Shown here one piece after another: positions 22,533 to 34,089 of a DNA stretch of 64,000 bases. The notes below the pieces were generated by a model. It made no database searches. It was not told the DNA's origin and worked only from the letters and a program-made list of their open reading frames with translations. The position numbers were made by a program, and so were the translations under genes. How positions within the stretch are numbered: position 1 is the first letter of the stretch; each line of letters opens with the position of its first letter. The DNA comes from Pomphorhynchus laevis. Lineage: Eukaryota; Acanthocephala; Palaeacanthocephala; Echinorhynchida; Pomphorhynchidae. The stretch is from assembly GCA_012934845.2 (NCBI GenBank), contig WNNJ02000482.1:62001-126000 (forward strand), given 5' to 3'.

Positions 22533-23159
22533 CAGCCTTGAAGAAGACGTTTATTTGGAAAAGTACAACAAAATATGTCTTAAACAAGTTAGCTCTAATG
22601 ATACGGAATTAGAATAATAAAATAATTAATCTAAAAACACGAAAGATTAAATAATAGGCAATGAATTAGATCTTAAATGAATTGTTGCAATTCGGTAGAG
22701 AAAGGCGAACATTTTAAGTCAGAATCTAATGTACTTTATCAGGCTAAATAGTGCCTGAAGAGATCGATTAAAGATCAATTTGATTTAAGTTCTTCATACA
22801 GGATCAAAATAACGTATTTATTAAGTCAGATAAAAACATTGTTTTATCATCATAGATTTATCCTATAAGGCAGAGTAACTTAAACATAATGAAATTGTCA
22901 ACTAAAATCAGCGACTCCCTTGTTCATCGCCATGTAGATAGTCTTTAATTTAACAGGTGTACCTGTAAAAAAACCACAAAAATACAAGCGTTGACCAAAT
23001 GCGGGTGTTCAATTTAAATAATGCAATACAAAAGAATGAATATTCATGAAGTGATAATTCAGTCCACATAGCATAGTAGTTTACATATAGTATATATAGT
23101 ATATTATGGCATGGTATCCATGTATTATATGGCATGTACTATCGTATATACATATAACA
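22533..23159. other. Spacer with no recognised gene
   Basis: AT-rich sequence between the MULE and the next LINE. I see no coding signal, tRNA or repeat shared with the rest of the window. Confidence 0.5.
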
Positions 23160-25137
23160 TACAAGTCGTCGGGAATAAGGGAGAAAATGAGTGGACCTAA
23201 AACAGAGCCTTGTGTAACATCGTACGAGATGGAAGAGAGATGAAGAGGAGTTTGAGTGAAACAAAAAAGCGTTTGGAAATATAAGATGTAAATCAGACTA
23301 AGTAGGAATTGAGAAACCATAGTCGTGAGGAAGCCGAGAGAATAGGATAGAACGATCGACAATGTCAAACGCAGAAGGCAAATCAAGAGAGATTACGACA
23401 CCATATAGTTTTATATCGCGAGCTCGAAGTATATCACTGAAAACGTTTTTACAAACAAGTTCAGTAGAGTGATTAGAACGTAGGGCAGTTTGAAAAGGAG
23501 GGTATAAATTTGAGGAAACGATCATTATTTGAGGTATATAGTAACTTGATATAACACAAGACGCTCAAAAAGTGTAGATAAGGTGATAAGATAAATCGGG
23601 CGATATGAAGATGGGAGAAAAATATCGATATACGGTTTCTTTAGAAGAGGACGTACGATGACAGATTTCTGGTTTTCTTGAAACGTGCAGCTACGGATAG
23701 AGGAGTTAAAAATAATTGTAAATAATGGAGATATAATTGAGTGGATTGATTTAAGTACATACTTTGGGATAAGGTTTGCATCCAAATAAGTTTGGGCATA
23801 GAGAACCTTAGAGAGTTCGCTAGAAAAACAAGATGTAATAGCTCAGGAAAAATATGCATGATGAGCAAGACGATGATTGATGATTTACATGGATAGAGGA
23901 GGTGATTGTAGTGATTTTAGACTAAAAATAAGAGAACTCGTAATGATCAATTGTATGAGCATATGAAGAGCGAGCAAGAAGAGAATTAAAGGTTTTCAAA
24001 GTATACTTTTGATCAAACGATGAAACGATCTCATTTTGCAAAAAAGTTTACATTGATCACGTCGAAGAATGGTGGGAATGTTGAAGATTTAAGTAATGAG
24101 CACGATGACTAGATATCGGAGTGTGACCATGTTTGAGAAAACGAAGAGACTCTAAAATAATGACGTAGAAATCGCTTAGAAATCCTACAGTCAGTGTCGA
24201 ACCAAGGTGCAAACGAGAAGCGTTTAGGAATTCAGGAATGGTTTGGTAAAATACAATCGAGGATTGAAATATTTGAAATAATTGAAAATTATGGATAAAT
24301 TATCTGCTGTAAAAAAGGTTACATGAGGCGACAAAAGTGGATAATCAAAGATAGCTGAGCGCAAGAGAAAAAGATCGATGAGTTACCATGGTCAATTAAA
24401 AGTTGAAGAGGTGCGAACAGGAGTGCACGGATAGTGATATTAACAGTGATGAGAAATGATTGGAAAAACCAAGATCTGAGGAAGCGTATGCAATGAGACT
24501 TGGGAAAAGTGATATATTGGGAAAAGTGTATCAAGAGCGCCACCAAAAAATATGAGTGATGAAATTGGTTAATAGATAAAGGCTAAAGTCGAACAGAAAA
24601 CTGATAAGTTTCAAAGGAATCAGGATCAGAAGGGCGATTTAGACGGATCTTGAAAGTGAACAGTTTGATAGTGGATAAGGGAGTTCATTGAAAAGTAGGC
24701 AAGACGGTGGAGATAAACCCGAGCGATAGATGATTGCAAGTTGAATAGGGAAAGCAAATGAAAATTTACAATGGAGCAATTTAAATGTAGTACGAGGTAA
24801 GGTGAAATATATTTTCTCAATATATGCAGGGATACGAGCGAAAGTGACGATTTCGCCATGATTAGAATAAGTAGTTGATTATGTTGAGTCAATGAGGTGA
24901 CCGGATTCAACAAACAAAATACGAAGGAACGTAGGTTACGGATAGCAAGTTGTCAAAATCAGTATGCCAGGAATCAGTTAGTAATAAAAGATCAAGTGGT
25001 TGTGGTGCAAATTGCTCAAGCAATAAGTCAGTTTTGTGAAGAATTGTATCAATCGATATTGTAAAGTAGTTGTCAAGCAGTTGTAGAGCAGTTTTGTTTG
25101 AGCGTACACCGTGTGCTGCTGAATTGAAAAACGGCAT
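23160..25137 (-). mobile_element. Decayed CR1/L2-like LINE ORF2 (endonuclease plus RT)
   Basis: Read from 25137 downward, the endonuclease start is AAHGVRSNKTALQLLDNY then LDLLLLTDSWHTDF. The RT follows with ISPLFTIIFNSSIRS, IVRPLLKKP, SSYRPIYLITLSTLFERLV, SLDLPSAFDIVDRSIL (motif A) and [14 protein letters not shown] (motif B). The YADD part and 3' end are missing, so the fragment stops about halfway through the palm. Many frame changes and stops are present. The family resembles the copy at 29.9-31.2 kb. Confidence 0.8.
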
Positions 25138-26299
25138 ATTTTTACTTTATGATAAAAATTTGCACAGTTTTACTTCGTGGCTTTGTCGATTGGTCAAATG
25201 GTAAATTAAGTGAAATTAGGTAATAACAATTGTTACAGTACAGAAGTATTTTTCGTTATTATATTAAATGATTACGTATGCGCTATTTATTTATTTATCT
25301 TTCGTAACATACTTTCTGATTGCCTTTAATCATGTAATCACTTCGGTGGCTTTATTATCAGTCACGACGATAAATTAACTTCTTGAATGCATTGTAAATT
25401 GTTTTTAACTTACCATTAAAAACAATGTTTTGTCGATGAGACAATTTAAAATCCATGTGGCTTTTAAATACAAAAGTAAAAATACCCGCGTTTTTAAATC
25501 ACTATTTTCTAGTTCTCTTAAAATATTTTAAAGTTAAATATGTGAATTATCAAACAACAAAATAATAAAATTATCAAAATTATGAAATTATAAAAAGATT
25601 TAATCTATTTAATTATTAATTTATCATTATAAACCAATAAATATTTTTGTCGCAAAATGAGCACAAAATCTATATTATCTTACTAAATATAAAATCAGCA
25701 AATAAATGGTCTGCTCTTAGCGGACCAATTTGCGGATGGGCAACATTATAAACGTCTTGAAACTAAATACTGAAGGCAGTCACTGTATTGCTGCAACTAT
25801 AACTTCAAAAAATTTACAAGAAGATGCGATAAAATAGAAAAGCTTCAGTGAGGAGATAAATATGTGGCAAACTGGCATTATATCACATGAGGTACAAAAA
25901 TGAGGTACCTTAAAGAGGTACAAATATTAAAATGCACATCCTGATATGATATTTTATGAAATGCCTGACGGAACGATGTGATTCAATGGGATTATTTTTT
26001 AGACATGATGAATTTGCTCAAACGCTGTTGAATCTCTTCGATAAAATTTTTTTCACAGCTATGCTGCTTTAAGAGTTTTAGCCTACCCAACTAGGAGGAA
26101 TACCAATGAAGAATAATGTTGACTAAGTTAGGTAAATATTCTAGAGTCATCGTATGCAGAATTTGGAAGACGATTGTCATCAGATAGTGTTAGCCGAGGC
26201 ACATGGAGAAAGCCTCGCTGAATTTTTAGGGAAGTAGTTTTAGAATCAATGAAAGATAAAACAGATTTTATTTTTAAAGATAATATTGTTCCTATCTGT

Positions 26300-26570
26300 G
26301 GATATACTCAAATATGTGTTGGACAGAAGGTCGATATCTAAAACGCAAGTCATGCTTTAAGAGACATCCACGATCGAGGTAACGAATACAATATTCTAAC
26401 ACTTGATATTTCAAATGCCTTCAACATTCTGAATCGAATGACGATTTTATATAAAGTTGGAAAAGTAGGTCCATCATTAAAAACTTTGTTGATAAACATT
26501 TATGAAAATCAATTGTCTTCGCTACTGAAACAAAAGTACCTTAATTTTGTGAAATATAATTAGCTTAAGT
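26300..26570 (+). mobile_element. Family-R LINE RT fragment
   Basis: The translation reads CVGQKVDI, ASHALRDIHD, then ILTLDISNAFNILNRMTILY and SLKTLLINIYENQ. This is the same block as GIEYAIHTLRSAF and LAIDASNAFNSINRAA in the copy at 53.5-54.0 kb, including the motif A Asp. Upstream sequence (25950-26300) may belong to it but cannot be read with confidence. The rest is lost. Confidence 0.65.
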
Positions 26571-26739
26571 ATATAAGGCCCACCTGTTCAGTTGATCAAT
26601 TTTCAGTTTTTTTACGTATAAGGCTGCACACCCAAATTTATGGCCCAGAACAATTGCGTAAATAATATTTTACTTTTAGATTTTTTTATATATAACTTAA
26701 AATGGATACTTCATCTTTATTTATTCATTACTATAATCA

Positions 26740-27200
26740 CAGTCGTCTTCAAAACCATCAAATTTGACGTCCTTCGAATCATAATCCATGACATGTGCAA
26801 TCTCAGGTAGCCAATAAATTATCATCCTTGCGGTTTTAATCAATCCATGCAGTTTTATCATCCAAACAGTTTTAATAAATTCAAAACAGTAGAATATTCA
26901 GCATTCATTTGTCACTCTTCATAGGATGATAGAGAATGAAACCTCCGTCAAGTAATTCACCCGCAATATTCATTATTTTTTCTTAAAAGAATTGTTCACG
27001 ATGATGTTACGTGGCTGAAACGCTTCAATCACCTGATCAATAATGGCCATCAATTCGTTATTATATGATCTTACCTGTTTATTTACGATTTAAGGAAGAT
27101 GTCAATCTTCTGCTTGTAGCCAGCAGAGAGCTGTTGTTAGACGGTTGTTGTAGATCGGATCGATAAATGACGCATTCTCATGAAGCGAACTAATCGGGGG
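26740..27200 (-). pseudogene. Unassigned coding-like remnant
   Basis: Minus-strand pieces have protein-like composition: WLPEIAHVMDYDSKDVKFDG then FEDDCDYSNE and stop, and upstream IIDQVIEAFQPRNIIVNNSF and IDPIYNNRLTTALCWLQAE. They lie in different frames with stops between. I do not recognise the family; an old transposon protein or a host pseudogene are both possible. Confidence 0.3.
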
Positions 27201-27532
27201 CTACTACTCTTAAAGTCATCAATTTTCATCTTAACTTCAATATATCTCGCTTTATGTTGAATTACAACTGATTAATTAGCCGAATTCAATCAGATAATTT
27301 TGTCTAATTAGTTAATTAAATGTTAGCTGTGAGTCCATCCGCTAAAGTATGATGAAGATTTTTATATATTTAGAAATTATGACTTAATAATAACAACAAA
27401 ATAAATATTTAGACATTAGTATCAATGAAAATAGGAAACACTATTATAATTATTATATTTCGGAAATTTTATTTTTACGGTAATTTTCTATAAGAAGGCT
27501 ATATTTTCCTTGATTATGTTTAACCAAATGAA

Positions 27533-27625
27533 TCAAATCAGCTAACTGAGTTACGTATTTAATATAATTATAAAATAAAAAACAATAAAAATGCTAAATC
27601 AAAATTTAATAATTAAATTTGCCAA
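27533..27625 (-). mobile_element. PLE 3'-terminus fragment
   Basis: This is a short piece of the family terminus (AATCAGCTAACTGAGTTACG and the following AT-rich run with AATGCTAAATCAAAATTTAA). It lies about 190 bp before a longer, similarly oriented tail fragment. Confidence 0.65.
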
Positions 27626-27663
27626 AATAAATACATTAATAAATGAAATAAAAAGCAAATATC

Positions 27664-27745
27664 ATCCATATGAATATATGGATGATACATCCATATATCC
27701 ATATGGATGTATCATCAATTTGGATATATTGATGATATACGAGAC
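27664..27745. repeat. Local inverted repeats (ATCCATATGGAT type)
   Basis: Alternating copies of CATCCATATGAATATATGG, its complement and a TTGATGATA variant can fold into several short hairpins. This looks like a small palindromic expansion between two PLE tail fragments. Confidence 0.6.
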
Positions 27746-27812
27746 AGTAAAATAGTTAAATATGCAAAATTTTCTGGTAATGCCAGAAATAACAGATTTT
27801 TGGATAAATTAA

Positions 27813-28310
27813 TCAAATTAGCTAACTAAGTCTACGTATTTAATATAATTATAAAATAAATAAAACATAATAATGCTAAACCAAAATTTAATAATTAAAT
27901 AATAAAATTAATAATTGTTTTTAGATTTTTTATCATTTAAATCAAGTTAAAATAAAAAATTGAAATTCAAAATAAAAGTCAATTGTTATGAATTCACTAA
28001 TAAATAACAGATGATGTGTCAAAATAAAGATTATAGGTAATCAGAAGGAAATGCTATGCTACCAGTTTTTTAAAGTTAACTTTAAAAAATTGAGAAACGC
28101 AATTTATTGCGTCAATAAATTAGAGAAAATATTTCTCAATTTATTGGATTAGAGGTCATCAGAATGAACTGATATGTTATTCGGTTTCGGTCATTATTCC
28201 TCCACCCAACATAGCAGCGAAGCTAAACCCGTACTAATGACGTATTTCATCCGATGAAATTTGATTATATAGTATCCTATTCTAATACAAAGTATATTAT
28301 CCATCCTTAA
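27813..28310 (-). mobile_element. PLE 3'-tail fragment with internal repeat
   Basis: The tail is read in reverse from the terminus to ATTATCCATCC. The structured module occurs one and a half times (near 28040-28070 and again from 28150), separated by a small inverted segment (AATTTATTG, its complement and TTGAGAAA repeats). No RT remains. Its right end abuts a hammerhead-bearing repeat. Confidence 0.7.
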
Positions 28311-28317
28311 ATATTTT

Positions 28318-29010
28318 TCGCTGACTCGTCTGCATTTATTGGCAATTAGATTTAATAAAAGACTTTTCGTTTTACATTTTGCAAATTTAATTTAAATAAT
28401 TTTTGATTTTAAATTAAATCGGCGTTGGTAATTAAAGGTTTTAGCTTCAATTTGAAAACACTCCGTAACGTGAAACTTAGAAATCGGGTCAGTATCTGAT
28501 TAGGCCCACCAATACTAAAATGTAGCGGACTGATGTTTGCTTATAGATATGATTAAAGTAGCGTGCAGAATAAAATTTAAATTATAACAATGACTGTACA
28601 TGTATATCAACTTAAAATTAGGAAACAAACTATAGATGACTAGTTTGATAATAGTAATCAGTAGGAAAAATAGGTAGGTTTTTAAATTGAAGGTTGCACC
28701 TTTTCCTACCAACGCTGATTTAATTTGAAATGAGAAATAATTTTAATTTAATTTGCAAAATGTAAGACGAGTCTTTTATTAAATCTAATCGCTAATAAAA
28801 GCAGACGAGTCGAGTGATCGTCAGCCAACATTAAACGGACCAATACGTTAAACGTAGTTATTGGATCAGTAGCTGATGAAGTTTACCAATTCTAAAATGT
28901 AGCGCACGGCTGTTGGCTTATAGATATAGTTAAAGTAGCGTGCAGAATAAAATAGTCATCAAACTTAAATTGTAACAAGACTGCACAGGTATATCAACTT
29001 AAAATTAGGT
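28318..29010 (+). repeat. Hammerhead-bearing repeat family B, second cluster
   Basis: Landmarks match the 7-8 kb array. The left part (28318-28465) reads in the opposite sense to the rest, so units are partly inverted. Two hammerhead modules read on the plus strand. The one near 28478-28545 has lost several core bases. The one near 28862-28922 keeps CTGATGA and helix I but has AAAA for GAAA and GCA for the cleavage triplet. Both are predicted inactive. Confidence 0.7.
28862..28922 (+). ncRNA. Decayed hammerhead ribozyme module
   Basis: CAGTAG and the CTGATGA strand are intact. The second strand is AAAA instead of GAAA, the cleavage triplet is GCA, and helix I is weakened (CGGCTG). It is listed because it shows the same module outside the intron array. 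Confidence 0.55.
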
Positions 29011-29044
29011 GATTACTAGATATGAGCATTATTACACATTTTAA

Positions 29045-29735
29045 ACACATTTTAATAATTTAATAGATACATATTTTAAATTAGGTTACTTTAAAAATAA
29101 CATCAAACAGAAAATTGTAAAATATATAAATCTACATAATATTATGAGAAAATAAATTTAAGCAAAAAATTTTTATGGATAATAATAAATAATGTACTTT
29201 GTATTATAATATGATACTTTATGATCTCATTTCATCAGATGAAATACGTCATTAGCACGTGTCTGTCTTCGCTGCTATGTGGGGTCGAGGAATATATTAA
29301 CATAATATTATTAAAAATAAATTTAAAATCATTAGCGGCAAATTTTGATGGATGGATAATTATTAACATACTTTGTATTAGAATAAGATACTATATAATA
29401 AAATTTCATCAGAGTAAATTAGTCATTATAATGTATTTGACTTGATGCTATGTTTTGTAGAGGAATATATGCCGCAACATAATAACATGGATTAACCTAA
29501 TTAATGACATTGTTTACCTTATTATTAGAATAAGGTAAACTTAATAATCAAATTTCATCAGAAGAAATACGTCAATAGAGTGTATTAGGCCCTGTTGCTA
29601 TGTTGGGTCGAGGAATAGGGACCGAAACCTGATAGCATAGCATTTCCTTCTGATTACCTATAATCCTTATTCTGATACATCATCAATTATTTATCAGTCA
29701 ATATATAAAAATTGACTTTTAATTTCACTTCAAAT
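29045..29735 (+). mobile_element. PLE 3' end with terminal module repeated three times
   Basis: The end of the RT frame (LNNLIDTYFKLGY-like, 29045-29180) is followed by three successive copies of the tail module. Each begins near ATGGATGGATAA/ACTTTGTATTA and contains ATTTCATCAGA and GCTATGTTGGGTCGAGG-like blocks (about 29175-29300, 29330-29470 and 29505-29700). Only the third has the complete second half. In that copy the GGCCCC/GGGGCC pairing has changed to GGCCCT/AGGG-CC, a compensatory pair. Confidence 0.7.
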
Positions 29736-29914
29736 TTCAATTTTAAATTTTTAATTAGAAAAGAATTTAGAATAGAATTTATTTAGAGTGGCCTTTGTGG
29801 TAAAATAGAACCATTTACAGGCCCACTATAAAAATTTAAAGGCAAGTTTACGTCCGATGAATGTTTGATATTGTATGTAGAGTTATTGAATTGATTGCGG
29901 CTGAAAGTGTTATT

Positions 29915-31250
29915 TTAGTTCGTTTGCAAGAAGTATGGCGATCAAGGAAGTTTTGAAGAGTTTAAGTGACGTCAATGATTTTGTGTCTCGAGGAAGTTTG
30001 TTCCAAAGGCGTGGTGCAGCGATGGTGAACGCACGATATCCGTGATTACCGTTGTGACGGGGGACGAAAAGCGAGTAGGAGCGATGACTTCTTAGGGAGA
30101 GACCAGTCGTCATATTGGATGCGCTATCAGGAAGATATAGATAAGGAGGGTTGTGCCGGAATTTGATTCGCCATGCAAGTGTGAGAATTTGAGAGGTTAT
30201 GCGGCTTGGAATGTCGAGCCAGTTAAGGATGCGGAGGGTGTTGGAGATGTGGTCGTACTTGCGAAGGCGGAAGATGACTCTAGCAGCCGTGTGCAGAATC
30301 CTTTGTAAATAGTGAAATTGATATGCTGGACAGTTTACGAGAAGACCTAAGCAATATTCTAGACGAGGCATGAAAAGGCTGGAGATTAAAATAGCTGTCG
30401 ATTTGACGTCGAGGTTTCTACGGACACTTCGGATGTCACGGAGGATGAGGGAGCATGAACTGATCTTGCTACGAATGCAAGGCAGAAACGACAGATTATT
30501 GTCAAAAGGGACACCGAGGATTGTCATGATAGTCACTTCTGGTGGACGGAAATTGTGTATGCATACTGTAAAATCGAGGGTGTAAGAGCGGCGCGGTGTT
30601 ATCCACATCATGTTAGATTTCTCGTTGTTTAAAAACATACGGATTGAACAAAGATATGCGTGAATAGCAGAGAGGCAAGACGATGCATCGGAAGCGAGGT
30701 TGGATGCAGATGTGAGTGTGCATGATGCATAGATTACTATATCGTCAGCGTACTGAATAACTTCAAAGCCGAAAGGGACCACGATGGAAGATAAATCACC
30801 AAGAAGAAGGGTGAAAAGAAGCGGCCCTAGAACGGATCCTTATGGTACACCGCAGCTGAGAGGAACCGGCGCAGAAGAGTTTGAGTTGGAGACTACGTGA
30901 TAAGAGCGATTTGAGAGGCAGGATTTGAACCAAGAAATGACATGAAACGAGAAGCAGTAACGTTGTCTGAGACATGAGAGAAGTATAGTGTGATCAACTA
31001 CATCAAAGGCGGAGGATAAATCAAGTGAAATTACAAGGCTTACTAGATGTTTGTCAAGAGCAAGAAGTAGATCATTGGAGAGTTTTGTGCATGCGGTCAT
31101 AGTAGAATGTTGAGGTCGATATGCTGATTGAAAAGGTGGAAACATAGAATTTGATGATATGTAGTTGCTTACCTGTCTGAGGATGATACGCTCGAAAAGT
31201 TTTGAGATGGTCGGAAGGTTTGATATTGGTCTATAGGAGGAGGTGGAACT
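29915..31250 (-). mobile_element. CR1/L2-like LINE, 3' half
   Basis: Reading down from 31250: ILRQVSNYI-like, FPPFQSAYRPQHST, VISLDLSSAFDVVDHTIL (motif A), CGVP then [16 protein letters not shown] (motif B), FEVIQYADDIVIYA (motif C), CLGLLVNCPAYQFHYLQRIL and FTIAAPRLWNKLPRDTKSLT near the C-terminus. A single in-frame TAA replaces the Gln of the PQG motif at about 30841; otherwise the two long frames (31145-30840 and 30782-29910) are open. It is 5'-truncated, which is usual for LINE insertion. The young look (few breaks) contrasts with the 23-25 kb relative. Confidence 0.85.
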
Positions 31251-31334
31251 TGGATCAAGATGATATTTGATGCAAGTATTTGATATAATCTATATCAAAT
31301 ACTATATAACAATTATTTATTATTTAGCATTATT

Positions 31335-31605
31335 TATATTTTATGAAATAACATAACAGTTCCTCCTGATGACCTCTAACATAACATAACAGTTCCCATT
31401 GATGACATCTATTTATTCGAATACATTGTATATTATATATTATATATTATATTTATTCGAATACATTGTATTATTTATTAGTCAATTCATAACAATTAAC
31501 TTTTATTTTAAATTTCAATTTCAAATTAAACTTAAAAACTTTTATTTATCATTATATTTAATATATATTTATAATTTTATATACGTAGACTCAGTTACCT
31601 TATCT
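31335..31605 (+). mobile_element. PLE 3'-tail fragment, tail-to-tail with copy 2
   Basis: Reads AACAGTTCCTCCTGATGACC, a partial repeat of it, TTATTAGTCAATTCATAA and finally TACGTAGACTCAGTTACC. The next PLE (copy 2) starts about 40 bp later in the opposite orientation, so the two termini face each other. ATATTATATATTATATATT microsatellite lies inside. Confidence 0.65.
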
Positions 31606-31642
31606 GAGTTATGAAAAAAAACGCTATAAATGTAACAAATTA

Positions 31643-32915
31643 AATCAGCTAACTGAGTCAACGTATTGTTATATAATTATAAAATAAACAAAACATAATA
31701 ATGCTAAATCAAAATTTAATAATTAAATAATAAAATTAATAATTGTTTTTAGATTTTCTATAATTTAAATCAAGTTAAAAAATAAAAATAAAAATAAAAA
31801 ATAAAAAATAAAATTTAAAATAAACGTCATTTTTATGAATTGACTAATAAATAACAGACGTTGTATCAGAATAAGAATTAGAGGTCATCAGGAGGAACTG
31901 CTATGCTATCAGGTTTCGGCCCCTAACTCCTCTACCCAACATAGCAGCGGGGCCAAATACATGCTAATGACGTATTTCCTCTGATAAAACTATCTAGTAT
32001 CTTATTCTAATACAAAGTATATTATTTATTATCCATCCATAAAAATTTGCCACTTAAGAGTTTAAATTTATTCTTTATATTATTGTGTTGATTTATATAT
32101 TTTACTATTTTCTGCTTGATGTTATTTTTATAGTAACCTAGTTTAAAATATGTATCTATTAAATTATTTAAATGATTTTGAAGAAAGCCAATATCATTAC
32201 ATATTGTTGCAATTCTTAAAATTTCATTATTTAATGTATTATATTTTATATTATATGGTATGCATGAATGCTCATGCAAAAATATGTTTCTTGTAAATTT
32301 AAATATGTCATCTTTACGATATAAATTAATAGTAGTTTTAGTTAATGTTAATTTAATGTTCATATCTAGATATACACCTTCTTTATCATTAATATTGGTT
32401 TTGTTAAGAATAAGGCTTTCTGGATAAATGTGCTCACTAATTGAATAAAAATTATTAGAATTAAATACACATATATCATCAATGTATCGAAACATATATT
32501 TCATATATTTATATTGTTTAGATTTAGTTTTTACACAGTTATGAACAAATTCATATTCTATAAAGCTTAAAAACAAGTCAGCTATAATTGGGCTACTATT
32601 ACCACCCATTGGAACACCTTTTACTTGTCTAAATATAGATGTCCCTACTTTTAAATAATTTTGATTTATCAAAATATTTAAGGATTCTATTAATTCAATT
32701 TTATCCATATATTTATATTTATTTGATGGTTTAATTTTTGTTAGATAGGCGTTTTAATTATTATAACATATATATGAATATCTTTTTCCAAATACAAGAT
32801 TAATTAATTTTACTAACGCTTCTTTAATATCTACTAAATCTAGATTTGTATAAAGCGTACTAAAATCGTATGTATTTATATTTTGAAAATTTATTCCTTT
32901 TGTCTGTTCTAAATG
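31643..32915 (-). mobile_element. PLE copy 2, 5'-truncated
   Basis: The tail (31643-32021) includes the full structured module with the canonical GGCCCC/GGGGCC and CTGCTATG/CATAGCAG pairs, followed on the minus strand by the RT. The element breaks off near 32915 in the region just before motif A. A tRNA-Met gene lies about 110 bp beyond the broken end. Confidence 0.8.
32022..32912 (-). pseudogene. PLE reverse transcriptase, palm to C-terminus
   Basis: The frame 32708-32022 is open and carries VGTSIFRQVKGVPMGG, SPIIADLFLSFIEYEF, FRYIDDIC and the complete C-terminus (KLLSGKFLWMDNK). Upstream, YDFSTLYTNLDLVDIKEAL (motif A) reads to about 32912, with one interruption between. It lacks the fingers and N-terminal region, so it cannot be a complete enzyme. 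Confidence 0.8.
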
Positions 32916-33025
32916 TAGAAATTTTACTATGAGAAAGCACGATATTTTTGCAATACTTAATTTCGGGTTCGTTTGTGAATCATTACCTTTATGTTTTGAA
33001 TAATTTGTTAAAAAACAAAAAGTTA

Positions 33026-33099
33026 TGCCCCAGGTGAGGCTCGAACTCACGACTTCCAGATTATGAGACTGACGCTCTAACCAACTGAGCTACTAGGGC
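33026..33099 (-). tRNA. tRNA-Met (CAT), elongator type
   Basis: A full cloverleaf can be drawn: acceptor GCCCTAG with CTGGGGC, D arm AGCTCAGTTGG, anticodon arm with loop CTCATAA (anticodon CAT), T arm with GTTCGAGCC, and discriminator A. A TTTTT run follows the 3' end on the minus strand as a Pol III terminator. There is no intron and no encoded CCA, as in nuclear genes. Body and stems match eukaryotic elongator rather than initiator tRNA-Met. Confidence 0.95.
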
Positions 33100-33699
33100 A
33101 TGTCGGAGCAAGATAACAGAAACTAATCAAATATCTATTTAAAAACTATACTTACCGATCTAGATCTTGAGTGTGAGACAAAAGTAAGATAACGTGCTAT
33201 ATTTTAATTAATTTCAATCTCGCGATGGCGAGATTGAAATTAAATTTTACTAACACATTAAAAATGTGTTAGTAAAAAATAATACATGCATTTGGATGGC
33301 AATACATTTGGATTTGCCGTGGTTTGTATGTGTCGTTTTATGTTAAACTCCTTAATTGTTCCATTTTTCTGGCGAATTTTACATGTAAGTTCGTTCTTTA
33401 TTCATATGCAAAAATAATCTAACTTCCATCAGTCTTGAAAAGTTCTTCCTTTATCTTGTATACTTCTATTTCTTGACATTGTTCTTAAAATAGGGTATAT
33501 TTTAAAAATTATTGTAAAAATATCAAACAAAACCACAAAAAATTTAAATTAGAAGGATTCATATGGGTCGCGACATCCCTGATGTAGATGGTAATTCTGG
33601 TCATATACAGTATATAATAAACAAGCTGAATAAACATAAATTGTATACACTATTATTGAATTTCACAAATCGTTCATAACAAATAAAATATCGCATGTA

Positions 33700-33975
33700 A
33701 TATTTGCTGAGTGAAAAATATACTGTATTTAAATTCTTCTTTTCCTTCGCGTTTTCTCACTCAATTGCAGGGTCCGCTGTTTCTGCTCAATATCATCAAC
33801 TTGACCCGATCTAGAGCGTATTCTGGCTTCGCGTTGACGGCCTTTATATCTGCCTTCACTGTGTCGAGTCAGCGCATTTTTGAACGTCCTCCTGGTCGGC
33901 GTCCCTCGGGGTTCAACCTCATCGGCGTCTTTACGACAGATTTTCCGTTTCCAATATATACTGTATTTTAATTAA
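33700..33975. other. GC-richer island of unknown origin
   Basis: A 270-bp stretch stands out from its AT-rich surroundings. Both strands are open for 60-86 codons (plus strand includes RIFERPPGRRPSGFNL; minus strand is very Arg/Lys rich). I cannot assign it; a retroelement fragment is likely from composition alone. Confidence 0.3.
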
Positions 33976-34089
33976 AGATGATAAAGTTTTAGAGATTAAA
34001 AAGTTTAACCAAAGTTTTATAGATTAAAAAGTTTAAAGAAAGTTTTTAAGTTTTTAAATATGATAAAGTTAATTTATCATCTTTCTAAA

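Noticed and set aside
21010-22545. Target-site duplication for the MULE
   Set aside because: CTAGTGCGTTA on the left and CAGCCTTGAAG on the right do not match over 8-10 bp, so none is claimed.
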